DNA of 56,599 nt from Bacteroidota bacterium (GTDB lineage Bacteria > Bacteroidota > Bacteroidia > NS11-12g > UBA955). The notes beneath the pieces are model-generated. The model searched no databases. It worked only from the letters and a program-made list of their open reading frames with translations, and was not told the DNA's origin. Below, in pieces: positions 7,647 to 16,080 of this stretch (its first letter is position 1; the number at the start of each line of letters is the position of its first letter). The translations under genes were made by a program, and so were the position numbers. The stretch lies in the NCBI GenBank assembly GCA_018333525.1, contig JAGXTF010000080.1:1-56599 (forward strand), in the 5' to 3' direction.

Positions 7647-8228
7647 ATGCGTCGGTTAATTTTAGTTTTGTCTTTGTCCGGATTAATTTGGATGACTTCC
7701 TGTGATAAATCTCAGAAGCATTTTAAAATAGATGCGTTGATGCGTTCCTATTTTTCATTTGGCAATGGAAGCACCTGGACATATTATTCCCTGAGTGATT
7801 CAGCGGATAAAGAGCAAATTGTGGTTCAGGATAGAACAGAGGGTAAAATGGTCTGGGATGCCTTTGATCAGGAGTTTATTCAGGTGGATCTTGCATCCGA
7901 TAAGGATAGTATTTACAAATTGCGGGTCATTGCGGATGATCAGAATACCAGCAGGGCAGTGATGTTTGTAAAAGATACTTTTTTCAAACATACCATGGAT
8001 TGGTCTTGTGCTTCAGGAATTTTGAGTGGAATTAAAGGCAGCGGTGACAGTTTCACCCTTCATCCTTCGATGACCATTGCGGGAAAAACTTATGCCAATG
8101 TGGTGGAGTTAAAACCTTTACACTCTGTTGTATATCGCAAAATATTTCTCGCACAGAATATCGGTATTGTGAGAAAGGAATTGCTTTCAGGCAAAACCTA
8201 TGTTTTAAAATCCTATTCCGTACAATAA
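7647..8228 (+). CDS. Predicted lipoprotein of unknown function
   Basis: This is a 193-residue protein. An upstream in-frame start at 7593 exists, but the ATG at 7647 gives a textbook lipoprotein signal: MRRLILVLSLSGLIW followed by MTSC with the acylated Cys at residue 19. It therefore probably sits on the inner or outer membrane. The mature part is rich in charged residues, with strands such as GSTWTYYSLSDSADKEQIVV, and contains one extra Cys. I do not recognise a family. It stands 9 bp before dnaG and is probably co-transcribed with it, without implying a shared function. Confidence 0.7.
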   Translation: MRRLILVLSLSGLIWMTSCDKSQKHFKIDALMRSYFSFGNGSTWTYYSLSDSADKEQIVVQDRTEGKMVWDAFDQEFIQVDLASDKDSIYKLRVIADDQNTSRAVMFVKDTFFKHTMDWSCASGILSGIKGSGDSFTLHPSMTIAGKTYANVVELKPLHSVVYRKIFLAQNIGIVRKELLSGKTYVLKSYSVQ

Positions 8229-8237
8229 ATTTGGGTC

Positions 8238-10169
8238 ATGATAGCCCCGAATTCACTGGAGCAACTGCTTCATGTAGCCGTGATCGAAGATGTGGTCGGG
8301 GATTATGTGAGTCTTAAAAAAGCAGGTAGCAGGTACAAGGGTTTATGCCCTTTTCACGATGAAAAGACACCTAGCTTTGTAGTAACCCCGGCACTCGGAA
8401 TTTATAAATGCTTCGGTTGTCAAAAAGGAGGAAATTCCTTGAATTTTCTCATGGAGATGGAAAACCTCACTTATGTGGAAGCTGCCCGTACCCTTGCAAA
8501 ACGGTATGGTATAGAGTTGATAGAAACTGGGCAGGCCGATTCGGAAGAATACCGGAATTCCCAAAAACTCAGAGAAAATATTCAGATTGTACTGGATTTT
8601 GCCCAACATTTTTTTGCCGAAAATCTTACAGAGACCGAAGAAGGTCGCACCATAGGTTTGGAATATTATAGGGAAAGGGGATTTACCGCAGAAACCATGA
8701 ATAAATGGGGGTTGGGGTTTAGCCCGTCCGGATGGGAAGTCCTTACCCAAAAGGCAAAAGAGGCAGGCTATTCTATGGAAAACATGGAATTGGCCGGGCT
8801 GGTGCGTAAAAAGGAAAATGGAGAATATTTTGATTTATTCCGCAACCGCGTAATATTTCCAATTCACAGTGTTTCGGGAAAAACCATTGCCTTTGCCGGA
8901 CGCAAAATGAGCAGTGCAGAGAATTCACCCAAATATGTGAATTCTCCCGAGACAGAACTTTACAAAAAAAGCGATGTTTTATATGGGATTTTTCAGGCTA
9001 AAAATGCCATCAAGCAACACAATAAGGTCTTTTTAACAGAGGGTTATACCGATGTTATTACACTCAGCCAATATGGAATTGAAAATGTGGTGGCAAGTTC
9101 CGGAACCGCTTTAACTCCCGGTCAAATTAAACTGGTAAGGCGTTTTACTCCCAATGTAACGGTAGTTTACGATGGAGATAAAGCAGGAATTAAAGCTTCA
9201 CTCCGAGGTATCAATTTGCTGCTTGCCGAAGATCTCAATGTTCGGGTAGTGCCATTGCCCGAAGGGGAAGACCCGGATTCTTATTGCAAAATGCTCGGTT
9301 CCGAAGCCTTTGCCAAATATCTGGAGGAAAATGAGGAGAATTTTATCTTTTTCAAGGCCAGATTGTTACTGGAAGGGGTAAAACATGACCCAATAAGGAA
9401 AACGGAAGCAGTCAGGGATATTTTAGACAGTCTGGCAGAGATCAGAGATCCATTAAAGCGAAATGCGTTGAATCATGAGTTGGCGCGTATTTGCGAAATG
9501 GACGAATCTCTGCTTGCAACTGAATTGAGCAAACTGGTTCGCAATAAATGGAGCGATACCGGACGTGAGATTATTGAGGAACTGCGGCAGATTACGGAAT
9601 CCGCCGGGGTTGATATGCCCAGAGAATCCTTTTCAGACATTAGTCAGGAACGCGCTTTACTAAAGTTATTGTTGTTACATGGAGATAAGGCATTTAACGA
9701 TGAAACCACGGTATATGGGTTTGTTATGAATGAATTGCAGGGGGATGAAATCATTGAATTTCACGATTCCTTGTGTTCCCAGATCATAGAAGCTTTCAAA
9801 AATCATGAATCCGGGGAATTTCCGGGGCAACAGTATTTCATTCAACATACAGATTCGGACATTGCAAACTGGGCTGCGGGAATATTGAGTGAAGGCCATG
9901 AACTTTCACCGGCGTATTTGGAAAATTATATCTACATTATCCATGAAAACGATAATTTCAAACAGGAGTTGGTGAGCATTTTTGTTCACTTGCGAAGGAA
10001 AAAGTTGGACAATATGCTTCGGCAGGCTATTGAAAAATTAAAAGAGGATGCCGAAAACACAGACGAAACAATGCTCTTAATTGAATATCTAAATACTGTG
10101 AAGATGCGTATTGCACAAGAAGTTGGTGGTGCAGTATTCCATTTTGGAACGAACAATGGTTCGGCGTAG
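8238..10169 (+). CDS. dnaG: DNA primase
   Basis: This 643-residue primase makes RNA primers at the replication fork for DNA polymerase III. The N-terminal CHC2 zinc finger is intact (C37, H40, C58, C61; motif CFGCQKGG). The TOPRIM core carries E268 (FLTEGYTD) and the D312/D314 pair in YDGDKAG, which bind catalytic metal. The C-terminal 200 residues form the DnaB-helicase-binding region and are less conserved. Length is normal for Bacteroidota. The start at 8238 aligns with the usual DnaG N-terminus. The gene is preceded closely by a lipoprotein gene rather than by the rpsU/rpoD neighbours seen in proteobacteria. Confidence 0.97.
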   Translation: MIAPNSLEQLLHVAVIEDVVGDYVSLKKAGSRYKGLCPFHDEKTPSFVVTPALGIYKCFGCQKGGNSLNFLMEMENLTYVEAARTLAKRYGIELIETGQADSEEYRNSQKLRENIQIVLDFAQHFFAENLTETEEGRTIGLEYYRERGFTAETMNKWGLGFSPSGWEVLTQKAKEAGYSMENMELAGLVRKKENGEYFDLFRNRVIFPIHSVSGKTIAFAGRKMSSAENSPKYVNSPETELYKKSDVLYGIFQAKNAIKQHNKVFLTEGYTDVITLSQYGIENVVASSGTALTPGQIKLVRRFTPNVTVVYDGDKAGIKASLRGINLLLAEDLNVRVVPLPEGEDPDSYCKMLGSEAFAKYLEENEENFIFFKARLLLEGVKHDPIRKTEAVRDILDSLAEIRDPLKRNALNHELARICEMDESLLATELSKLVRNKWSDTGREIIEELRQITESAGVDMPRESFSDISQERALLKLLLLHGDKAFNDETTVYGFVMNELQGDEIIEFHDSLCSQIIEAFKNHESGEFPGQQYFIQHTDSDIANWAAGILSEGHELSPAYLENYIYIIHENDNFKQELVSIFVHLRRKKLDNMLRQAIEKLKEDAENTDETMLLIEYLNTVKMRIAQEVGGAVFHFGTNNGSA

Positions 10170-10323
10170 TTTTCCACAACACTATATGCACATTGAGAAT
10201 ATTCCCTTGTAAAACAGGTAAATACCATGAGGTGGATTTGTGGACAATGGCTTGTAAGATATTGATTAATAGGTAATTGCAATGAAAAAATGACTTTGGT
10301 ACACTAATTGCAATTGGGCGGGT
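10170..10323. other. 154-bp intergenic region after dnaG
   Basis: AT-rich, no coding potential. It includes a short inverted pair, AATTGCAAT/ATTGCAATT-like words around 10274-10315, just before the next gene. No clear promoter or terminator is visible. Confidence 0.4.
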
Positions 10324-10896
10324 ATGAGAAAACTGCTAACAGCCGGCGTACTAACTTTGGTCATTGCCGCAACAGCAGCCAACCTGAATACGAACAGAAC
10401 TCCTTTGAAACAGGCAGAAGAAGAGAGAGATTCAGTTGTCATTGTCGGAGATACTTTAAGAGTGGATTCGATAACCTTATCCCTCCAAAAAATTCCCAAG
10501 GCTCAGGATTTGTATTCCGTGGCTAAAATTACAGTTGGCAAATGGGCCAAACTATTTACAGTTATTAAAATCGAAGAAAGTGGTGCCGATGGCAAAAACA
10601 GCTTTTATGCCCTGAAGTATAACAACCTCACAGGTATGCGCTGGCCGGGTAAAGGTCGTCAAACCACAGCTGTGGCTAAAGGTCACAACTCTTATGCTAT
10701 TTTTAACCATTGGCATGATTGCATGCTGGATTTCAAATTTTACATTGATATCATGGAAAAAAAGTATGTAACCAAATATGGTAAACAGCCGGAAACAGAA
10801 CTTGAAATGATCAATTTCATGCTAGGTTCATACAATCCTTATGGAGTTTGGAAACGTGATCTGGTGTGGTTGCTGAACCACTTTCATTACAAATAA
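10324..10896 (+). CDS. Glucosaminidase-like (GH73-type) exported protein
   Basis: This 190-residue protein has an N-terminal hydrophobic signal (MRKLLTAGVLTLVIAATAA) and a C-terminal domain resembling the mannosyl-glycoprotein endo-beta-N-acetylglucosaminidase/GH73 fold. An acidic IKIEESG stretch corresponds to the helix with the catalytic Glu. YNNLTGMRWPGK and a YAIFNHWHDCMLDFKFY segment match the family's NN-x-GM and Y-x-x-W-x-x-S/C-x-x-D-Y patterns. Such enzymes cleave the glycan strands of peptidoglycan. The gene stands alone, 2 bp from the convergent MFS gene. The call is from patterns and is moderately certain. Confidence 0.6.
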   Translation: MRKLLTAGVLTLVIAATAANLNTNRTPLKQAEEERDSVVIVGDTLRVDSITLSLQKIPKAQDLYSVAKITVGKWAKLFTVIKIEESGADGKNSFYALKYNNLTGMRWPGKGRQTTAVAKGHNSYAIFNHWHDCMLDFKFYIDIMEKKYVTKYGKQPETELEMINFMLGSYNPYGVWKRDLVWLLNHFHYK

Positions 10897-10898
10897 GG

Positions 10899-12071
10899 TT
10901 ATTGCGGATTTACCTTATTGTTTCGGTGATTGCCGATAAACCATATGCTGAATAGAAGACATGTGGCAAGGCAACCCGCTGAAGCAATAAAGATATTCCT
11001 GTATCCATTTTCGGTACCATTGAACAGGTAACCACCTCCAAGACTTCCAATAATTACGCCTATTTCCAAGGCTATAAATAACATTCCCAGAGCCCTGCCT
11101 TTGGTATGGCTGCTGCTATTGTCACCTGCCCATGCAAACAGACCAGGCGCATTAAAGCCCTGTCCGGTTCCATAAAATATACCGGATATCACAAACCAAA
11201 TTTTGCCATGGGTAAAGATTAACATTAGCAGGGAAATAAGTTGAAGGCTGCTTCCAATTGCGGTAGAAAATGGCCTACCCAGCCTGTCAGACAACCTGCC
11301 GCTAAAAATGCGAACCAACAGAGAAAATCCTACCGAAACAGAAAGAAAAACACCCTTATTGCTAAAGCCCGAAAAAACTGTAAAATCAGGCATGATGGTG
11401 AGAATTGCACCAAAAGGGATACAAATAAGCATCATTAAGAGTGCAGGTTTCCAGGATTTCCAATGAAATATCTTCTTCGATCTCTTGCCTGCATGCTGTC
11501 TGGCAGCCTTGTCTTCGGGTAGCTTTGAAAAAATATACATGGCTCCAATGGCCAATAACGATGAAGTGAGGTACATGCCAGACCGGCCGAATAAAAAAAC
11601 AAGAAGCGAACCGGTTATATAACCAAGAGAAGTACCCATATTGCTGAATAGTCCTTGCCAGCCAAGAGCTTCACCATGGCGATGGGAAGGAATAATATCC
11701 GTTGTATAAGCCGCAAAACCTGTGGGAGCAAAGCCAGTGGAAAAGCCGTGTAGTCCGCGAACCATAAAAAACAACCAAACCACCTGACTGATAGGATATA
11801 ACAAGCCGGCAACAATGCAAAATGCGGTTCCGCCCATCATGGCCCATTTTCTTCCTAATATATCGGTAACCAATCCGCTAAATGGCCTGGCCAACAATGC
11901 ACAAATGGAAAAAGAAGAAATAATCCATCCCAGGTATTTTGCACCACCAATTTTTCTTAGATGGTCGGGGAGCTCCGGAAGCATCAAATTATAGGAGAGG
12001 AAAAACAAAAGTGATCCAAAGCACATTAACCAGAATTCTCTGGAAAATTCCGATGGCTTATGTTTAGCCAT
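10899..12071 (-). CDS. MFS transporter
   Basis: This 390-residue major facilitator protein has about 12 hydrophobic helices. The loop between helices 2 and 3 reads GLVTDILGRKW, the MFS signature G-x-x-x-D-x-x-G-R-K/R, and is repeated in the second half as GRLSDRLGR. The ATG at 12071 is preferred over one at 12161, because it overlaps the nadE stop by only 8 bp and removes a 30-residue hydrophilic extension that lies entirely inside nadE. The substrate is unknown; drug or sugar efflux relatives share this form. The gene is probably translationally coupled to nadE. Confidence 0.85.
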   Translation of the reverse strand: MAKHKPSEFSREFWLMCFGSLLFFLSYNLMLPELPDHLRKIGGAKYLGWIISSFSICALLARPFSGLVTDILGRKWAMMGGTAFCIVAGLLYPISQVVWLFFMVRGLHGFSTGFAPTGFAAYTTDIIPSHRHGEALGWQGLFSNMGTSLGYITGSLLVFLFGRSGMYLTSSLLAIGAMYIFSKLPEDKAARQHAGKRSKKIFHWKSWKPALLMMLICIPFGAILTIMPDFTVFSGFSNKGVFLSVSVGFSLLVRIFSGRLSDRLGRPFSTAIGSSLQLISLLMLIFTHGKIWFVISGIFYGTGQGFNAPGLFAWAGDNSSSHTKGRALGMLFIALEIGVIIGSLGGGYLFNGTENGYRNIFIASAGCLATCLLFSIWFIGNHRNNKVNPQ

Positions 12072-13695
12072 ATTTCGCAACCAGCGGTATCCTTCTTCCG
12101 GAGCCGAAAGCTTTTCCGGAAACCCGGAGAATGGGTGGCGACTGGTACCTTTTGTATTCATTCCGGTTAACCAGTTGAATCACGCGATCCACGACAGCCG
12201 GTTCATAACCCAAACTTTTTATTTCATCGCGCCCACGGCGCTCTTCAATAAATAAATTTAAAATTTCATCGAGTAAAGAATATTCCGGAAGCGAGTCACT
12301 GTCCTTTTGACCCGGTCTCAATTCCGCACTTGGTGCCTTATCTATAATTTGCTGGGGAATTATTTCTCCATTTCTGTTTATGTAATTAGCCAAAGCATAA
12401 ACTTTCATTTTATAAACATCACCCAATGGGCTGAGACCGCCGCACATATCGCCGTACAAGGTGCTGTAGCCAACCGCCATTTCACTTTTGTTACTAGTAT
12501 TTAAAAGAATATGTCCAAATTTATTGCTCAATGCCATTAAAAGTATTCCGCGAATTCGGGCTTGTAAATTTTCTTCAGTAACATCGAAAGGTTTGTCCTG
12601 AAAGGATTCGGAGAGACTTTGTACTAAAGAATGATAAGTGTCCGCAATAGAAATAATATTGGTTTTATTTCCCAAATTTCCACTTAATAATTCTGCGTCG
12701 GTAATAGAACCTTCCGATGAAAATTCCGACGGCATTAAAACCGGAAATACATTTTCTGCGCCAAGTGCTTCTGTTGCCAATGCCTGAACAACAGCGCTGT
12801 CAATGCCTCCGCTGCTTCCAAGTATTGCGGTTTTAAAACCCATTTTTGAAAAATATTCGCGAATTCCAAAAACAATTGCATCATGAAGGGTGGAAATATA
12901 TTCCGGAAAAAATGGTTCAATTTTATTCCCTTTCAAATCTCCATCTGCATATTCCACATATACCATTTTTTCCTGAAAATATGGCAATTCCGCAATGGTA
13001 TCACCAGCCGCATTCAGTGCCTGACTGTCGCCATCAAAAATTAAATCGGTATGCACACCAACCTGATTTACATAACAAACCGGAAGTGAAAAACGGGAAA
13101 TATTTCCTGCAAAAACCTGATCTCTTACCGCAGCTTTACCCAAATGAAATGGGGATGCTGAAGGATGTAAAATTAATTCGGCACCGGCATTTTTCAAGCG
13201 CTGAACAGGGGATTCTTTGTATTCAAAATCATTATAAATATCCCAAAAATCCTCACAAATTGCGATACCCAATTTTACATTTTTATATTCAATAATCTCT
13301 GTGTGGTCGGCCGGTTCAAAGTACCTGGCTTCATTAAAAATATCATATGTTGGTAGCAGTGTTTTGCAAATTACATGGCTTATTTTTCCGTTCTGCATAA
13401 AACAGGCTACATTTTGTAGCGAGCGACCTTTTCCCGGGTTTCGCATCACTCCGCCTACAACAGCTGCAATTCCCTGACAGCTTTGAGCTACAGCTTCCAA
13501 ACTGGATTCACATTTTTCTACAAACCAGTCGTAATCCAATAAATCATCGGGCATATAGCCGCAAACGGCTAATTCAGAAAACAAAACCAAATCCGCTCCT
13601 GATTTTTTTGCCTCTTGAATGGCATCAGAAATTTTTAGGGTATTCTGCTCAAAATCACCAATGGTGTAATTGAGTTGTGCAAGGCATATTTTCAT
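12064..13695 (-). CDS. nadE: Glutamine-dependent NAD(+) synthetase
   Basis: This 543-residue two-domain enzyme converts deamido-NAD to NAD with glutamine as ammonia donor. The N-terminal nitrilase-type glutaminase has the triad E41 (FSELAVCGY), K111 (ICKTLLP) and C147 (AICEDFWD). The C-terminal synthetase has the PP-loop SGGIDS at 295-300. Length is normal for the glutamine-dependent type. The start at 13695 fits the usual MKICLAQLNY-type N-terminus. The downstream MFS gene begins within its last codons (8-bp overlap). The upstream neighbour on the same strand is the PorT-like barrel, 18 bp away. Confidence 0.96.
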   Translation of the reverse strand: MKICLAQLNYTIGDFEQNTLKISDAIQEAKKSGADLVLFSELAVCGYMPDDLLDYDWFVEKCESSLEAVAQSCQGIAAVVGGVMRNPGKGRSLQNVACFMQNGKISHVICKTLLPTYDIFNEARYFEPADHTEIIEYKNVKLGIAICEDFWDIYNDFEYKESPVQRLKNAGAELILHPSASPFHLGKAAVRDQVFAGNISRFSLPVCYVNQVGVHTDLIFDGDSQALNAAGDTIAELPYFQEKMVYVEYADGDLKGNKIEPFFPEYISTLHDAIVFGIREYFSKMGFKTAILGSSGGIDSAVVQALATEALGAENVFPVLMPSEFSSEGSITDAELLSGNLGNKTNIISIADTYHSLVQSLSESFQDKPFDVTEENLQARIRGILLMALSNKFGHILLNTSNKSEMAVGYSTLYGDMCGGLSPLGDVYKMKVYALANYINRNGEIIPQQIIDKAPSAELRPGQKDSDSLPEYSLLDEILNLFIEERRGRDEIKSLGYEPAVVDRVIQLVNRNEYKRYQSPPILRVSGKAFGSGRRIPLVAKYG

Positions 13696-13713
13696 TACAT
13701 ACCTCTGTGCACC

Positions 13714-14535
13714 TTAGAAATAAATCCCGGCTTGTATGCCCAGGTAATTGTTTCTGCCTTTTACACCTTTATCCCAGAACAAATCAGTGATTCCGTTGTC
13801 GAAACGCAAACCAAGAGAAGCAGTGGTTTTGCCGCTGATTTGAAATTCAACACCTGCACCTAAAATCATGGAAGCTCGCAATGCAATAATATTATCTTCA
13901 AATGCACCTTTTTTGCCATTGCCGTCAAAATCCAGGGCATCGTTGCTGTTGCTATTTGGAGAATGACTGGTAGTGCCATCCTCATAGAATTTCTCCACAG
14001 TGTTGGTAGTTACCTTGTTCTGAATGAGAAATCCTGGAGAAATTCCGAATTGACCCCAATAAACAAAATTTCCAATTTCATTGGTTTTTAGTTTGAGGGT
14101 AATGGGCAATTGAACATATTGCAATTTATAGTCAAACTCCGCTTTGGTAAAGGGTTGACCAGGTACATTGCTGTTGTATAACGTATCCATTGCTGCAATT
14201 TTTCCTGGCGTGGTGGAAACTATTAATTCTGTTCCCAGCCAATAGGATGCATTTCCGCCAATATTGAAGTCAGCCATGATGCCATAAGAAATACCCAGGC
14301 CGGTTCCATTGCTTTTCATTCTTCCTTCCATTACTTTAATCCAATTGAAATTTGGACTTATTTTGAACCCGAATCTGGCTTTGCGCAATTCTAATTCACC
14401 TGACTTCTGCATAGAAGAAAAGTTGCTGAAATTATCAAATTTGTCAGACTGTGTGTAGGCTGGATTCTGCATTCCACAGAATATCATGGCACCCAACAAC
14501 AAAGTATTGTTTATTTGCGTTCTCATATTTCTCAT
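13714..14535 (-). CDS. PorT-like outer-membrane beta-barrel protein
   Basis: From the ATG at 14535 this is a 273-residue protein with a signal peptide (MRNMRTQINNTLLLGAMIF, cleavage near AYTQS). The body shows the outer_membrane_beta_barrel pattern: FGFKISPNFNWIKV, ASYWLGTELIVS, a periplasmic/extracellular loop rich in N and S, and a final strand NYLGIQAGIYF ending in an aromatic residue. PorT/Sov-type barrels assist T9SS secretion, but this small family is wide and a T9SS role is only suggested by its neighbour, gldB. An in-frame extension to 14703 would overlap gldB and lacks a signal peptide. A second ATG lies at 14526. Confidence 0.72.
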   Translation of the reverse strand: MRNMRTQINNTLLLGAMIFCGMQNPAYTQSDKFDNFSNFSSMQKSGELELRKARFGFKISPNFNWIKVMEGRMKSNGTGLGISYGIMADFNIGGNASYWLGTELIVSTTPGKIAAMDTLYNSNVPGQPFTKAEFDYKLQYVQLPITLKLKTNEIGNFVYWGQFGISPGFLIQNKVTTNTVEKFYEDGTTSHSPNSNSNDALDFDGNGKKGAFEDNIIALRASMILGAGVEFQISGKTTASLGLRFDNGITDLFWDKGVKGRNNYLGIQAGIYF

Positions 14536-15580
14536 GCAAACTAAATCATTTTTGCTGAAAACATTTACAGTTGTTATTGCCATTGTACTGCTGTGTACAA
14601 CAGGTTGCACAGGTGATCGGGCAAAATTCGATGAAGTACAACCGGCAATTGTAAATAATTTTACAACTGACCTCAATAAAATTGCAGCACCAAATGCCAA
14701 CATTTATGCGGTTTATTCCAAACTCAAAAAGGAATACGGCCGGTTTTTTCAGGTCTGGACTAATGAAATTATGGATCTGGGAAAATATGGAAGTGGTGAT
14801 TCTGCGCAAGCTGAACTGCTACAACGTTTTGCCGGAAATAACCGCAAAGTTTTTCTGGCCATGTTAAAACATTATGAAAAATATCCGGAAATAAACAATC
14901 AGATCAACGATGCTTTAGGGCATACCCAACAGTTGATTGGAGATAAATCACCATACCGCATCGTTTCTTATTTTTCGCAATTCAGCGATTACAGAACATT
15001 TATTGATACTATGGGAAAAACCACGGTGGTAGCATATAGTGCGGAAATGTTCCTGGACGATACTTTCCCATTGTATAAAATGCTCGAAGTTCCTGATTTT
15101 TATAATCGCTATAACGCCACTGAACAATTGCCTGCCATGTTGGTTTGGAATTATCTGAAAGCGAAATACGAATCGGAATTTCCCTCCAAAAACATGCTGG
15201 ATGAAGCTGTTTTTAATGGCAAAATTTGGTATACTATGGAACGGGTTTTTGGTGAAAAGGAACTTTGGAAAAACCTGGGATATACAGAAATGGAATGGAA
15301 AAAGATGGTAGAAGAAGAAGGCCAGATATGGCGCCATTACGTCAATGAAAATATGTTGTTTAATTCTAATTTTAACGCCTATAAAAGGTATTTTATTTAT
15401 GGCAACCACACCTTTGGAAGCGGCATTCCTCCGGATTGCCCGCCATTAATCGGAAACTTTACTGGTTATAGAATTGTTAAAGCATTTATGAAAGAAAAAA
15501 ATATGTCTTTAAAAGAATTATGGGCATTTAAAGATGCCGCAGATTTGTATCGAAAATCTACTTATAACCCAATCCGGTAA
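14534..15580 (+). CDS. gldB: Gliding motility lipoprotein GldB-like
   Basis: This 348-residue protein, from the ATG at 14534, has a lipoprotein-type signal (MQTKSFLLKTFTVVIAI, then CTTGC with Cys25). The C-terminal half shows the GldB-family stretch GNFTGYRIVKAFMKEKNMSL; the family is also related to zinc-metalloprotease-like DUF2268 folds. GldB is required for gliding motility in Flavobacterium and is thought to act at the envelope with the T9SS. The start codon lies inside the CATG shared with the divergent PorT-like gene. The stop overlaps the start of the thioesterase by 1 base, suggesting an operon. Confidence 0.72.
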   Translation: MQTKSFLLKTFTVVIAIVLLCTTGCTGDRAKFDEVQPAIVNNFTTDLNKIAAPNANIYAVYSKLKKEYGRFFQVWTNEIMDLGKYGSGDSAQAELLQRFAGNNRKVFLAMLKHYEKYPEINNQINDALGHTQQLIGDKSPYRIVSYFSQFSDYRTFIDTMGKTTVVAYSAEMFLDDTFPLYKMLEVPDFYNRYNATEQLPAMLVWNYLKAKYESEFPSKNMLDEAVFNGKIWYTMERVFGEKELWKNLGYTEMEWKKMVEEEGQIWRHYVNENMLFNSNFNAYKRYFIYGNHTFGSGIPPDCPPLIGNFTGYRIVKAFMKEKNMSLKELWAFKDAADLYRKSTYNPIR

Positions 15581-16011
15581 TGGACCATTTACACAAGTAT
15601 ATCAACAGCAGGCTGCGTACCAATCATTTCATCAAACATATGGGAATTGAACTGGTTTCTATCTCTAAAGGTGAAGCTGCATTAAAAATTCACATCGAAA
15701 ATTATCATTTGCAACAAAATGGCTTTACACACGGTGGCGTAACTGCTACCCTTTGTGATGTTGCTACCGGAATTGCAGCTTATACTATGGCACCTGAAGG
15801 GAAAAATGTCGTTACGGCCGATCTTAAAATTAGTTACCTGCATCCCTCCACTGCAAATATGATTGTAGCCAAGGGACGTGTACGAAAAGCGGGAAATCTG
15901 ATGTTTTTCTGCGATGCTGATGTTTTTGATATTACAGAAGAAGGGGAGAGGCTTGTTGCCACTGCTACAGCCATCATGGTAGCAGTGGATATTCCTCTTG
16001 CTGCATCCTAA
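15580..16011 (+). CDS. PaaI-type hotdog-fold thioesterase
   Basis: This 143-residue 4HBT/PaaI-family acyl-CoA thioesterase has the diagnostic segment NGFTHGGVTATLCDVATGIAA around residues 47-67, in which HGG and the following acidic residue (D) form the active site, and a strand LKISYLHPS that packs the hotdog sheet. It hydrolyses thioesters, typically aromatic or short acyl-CoA. It is translationally coupled to gldB (TAATG overlap), a pairing seen in some Bacteroidota. The true substrate is unknown. Confidence 0.88.
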   Translation: MDHLHKYINSRLRTNHFIKHMGIELVSISKGEAALKIHIENYHLQQNGFTHGGVTATLCDVATGIAAYTMAPEGKNVVTADLKISYLHPSTANMIVAKGRVRKAGNLMFFCDADVFDITEEGERLVATATAIMVAVDIPLAAS

Positions 16012-16080
16012 CCATTTGCGTTCCAATGTGTATATTTAAATGAAAATCAACGCAAATCCTTTTTGCGACGGTTTTTGCAT

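Noticed and set aside
12072-12161. Extended start for the MFS gene
   Set aside because: The 30 extra residues lie inside nadE; the start at 12071 gives a normal 8-bp coupled overlap and typical transporter N-terminus.
12846-13295. 149-codon frame opposite nadE
   Set aside because: Antisense shadow; nadE motifs are clear on the other strand.
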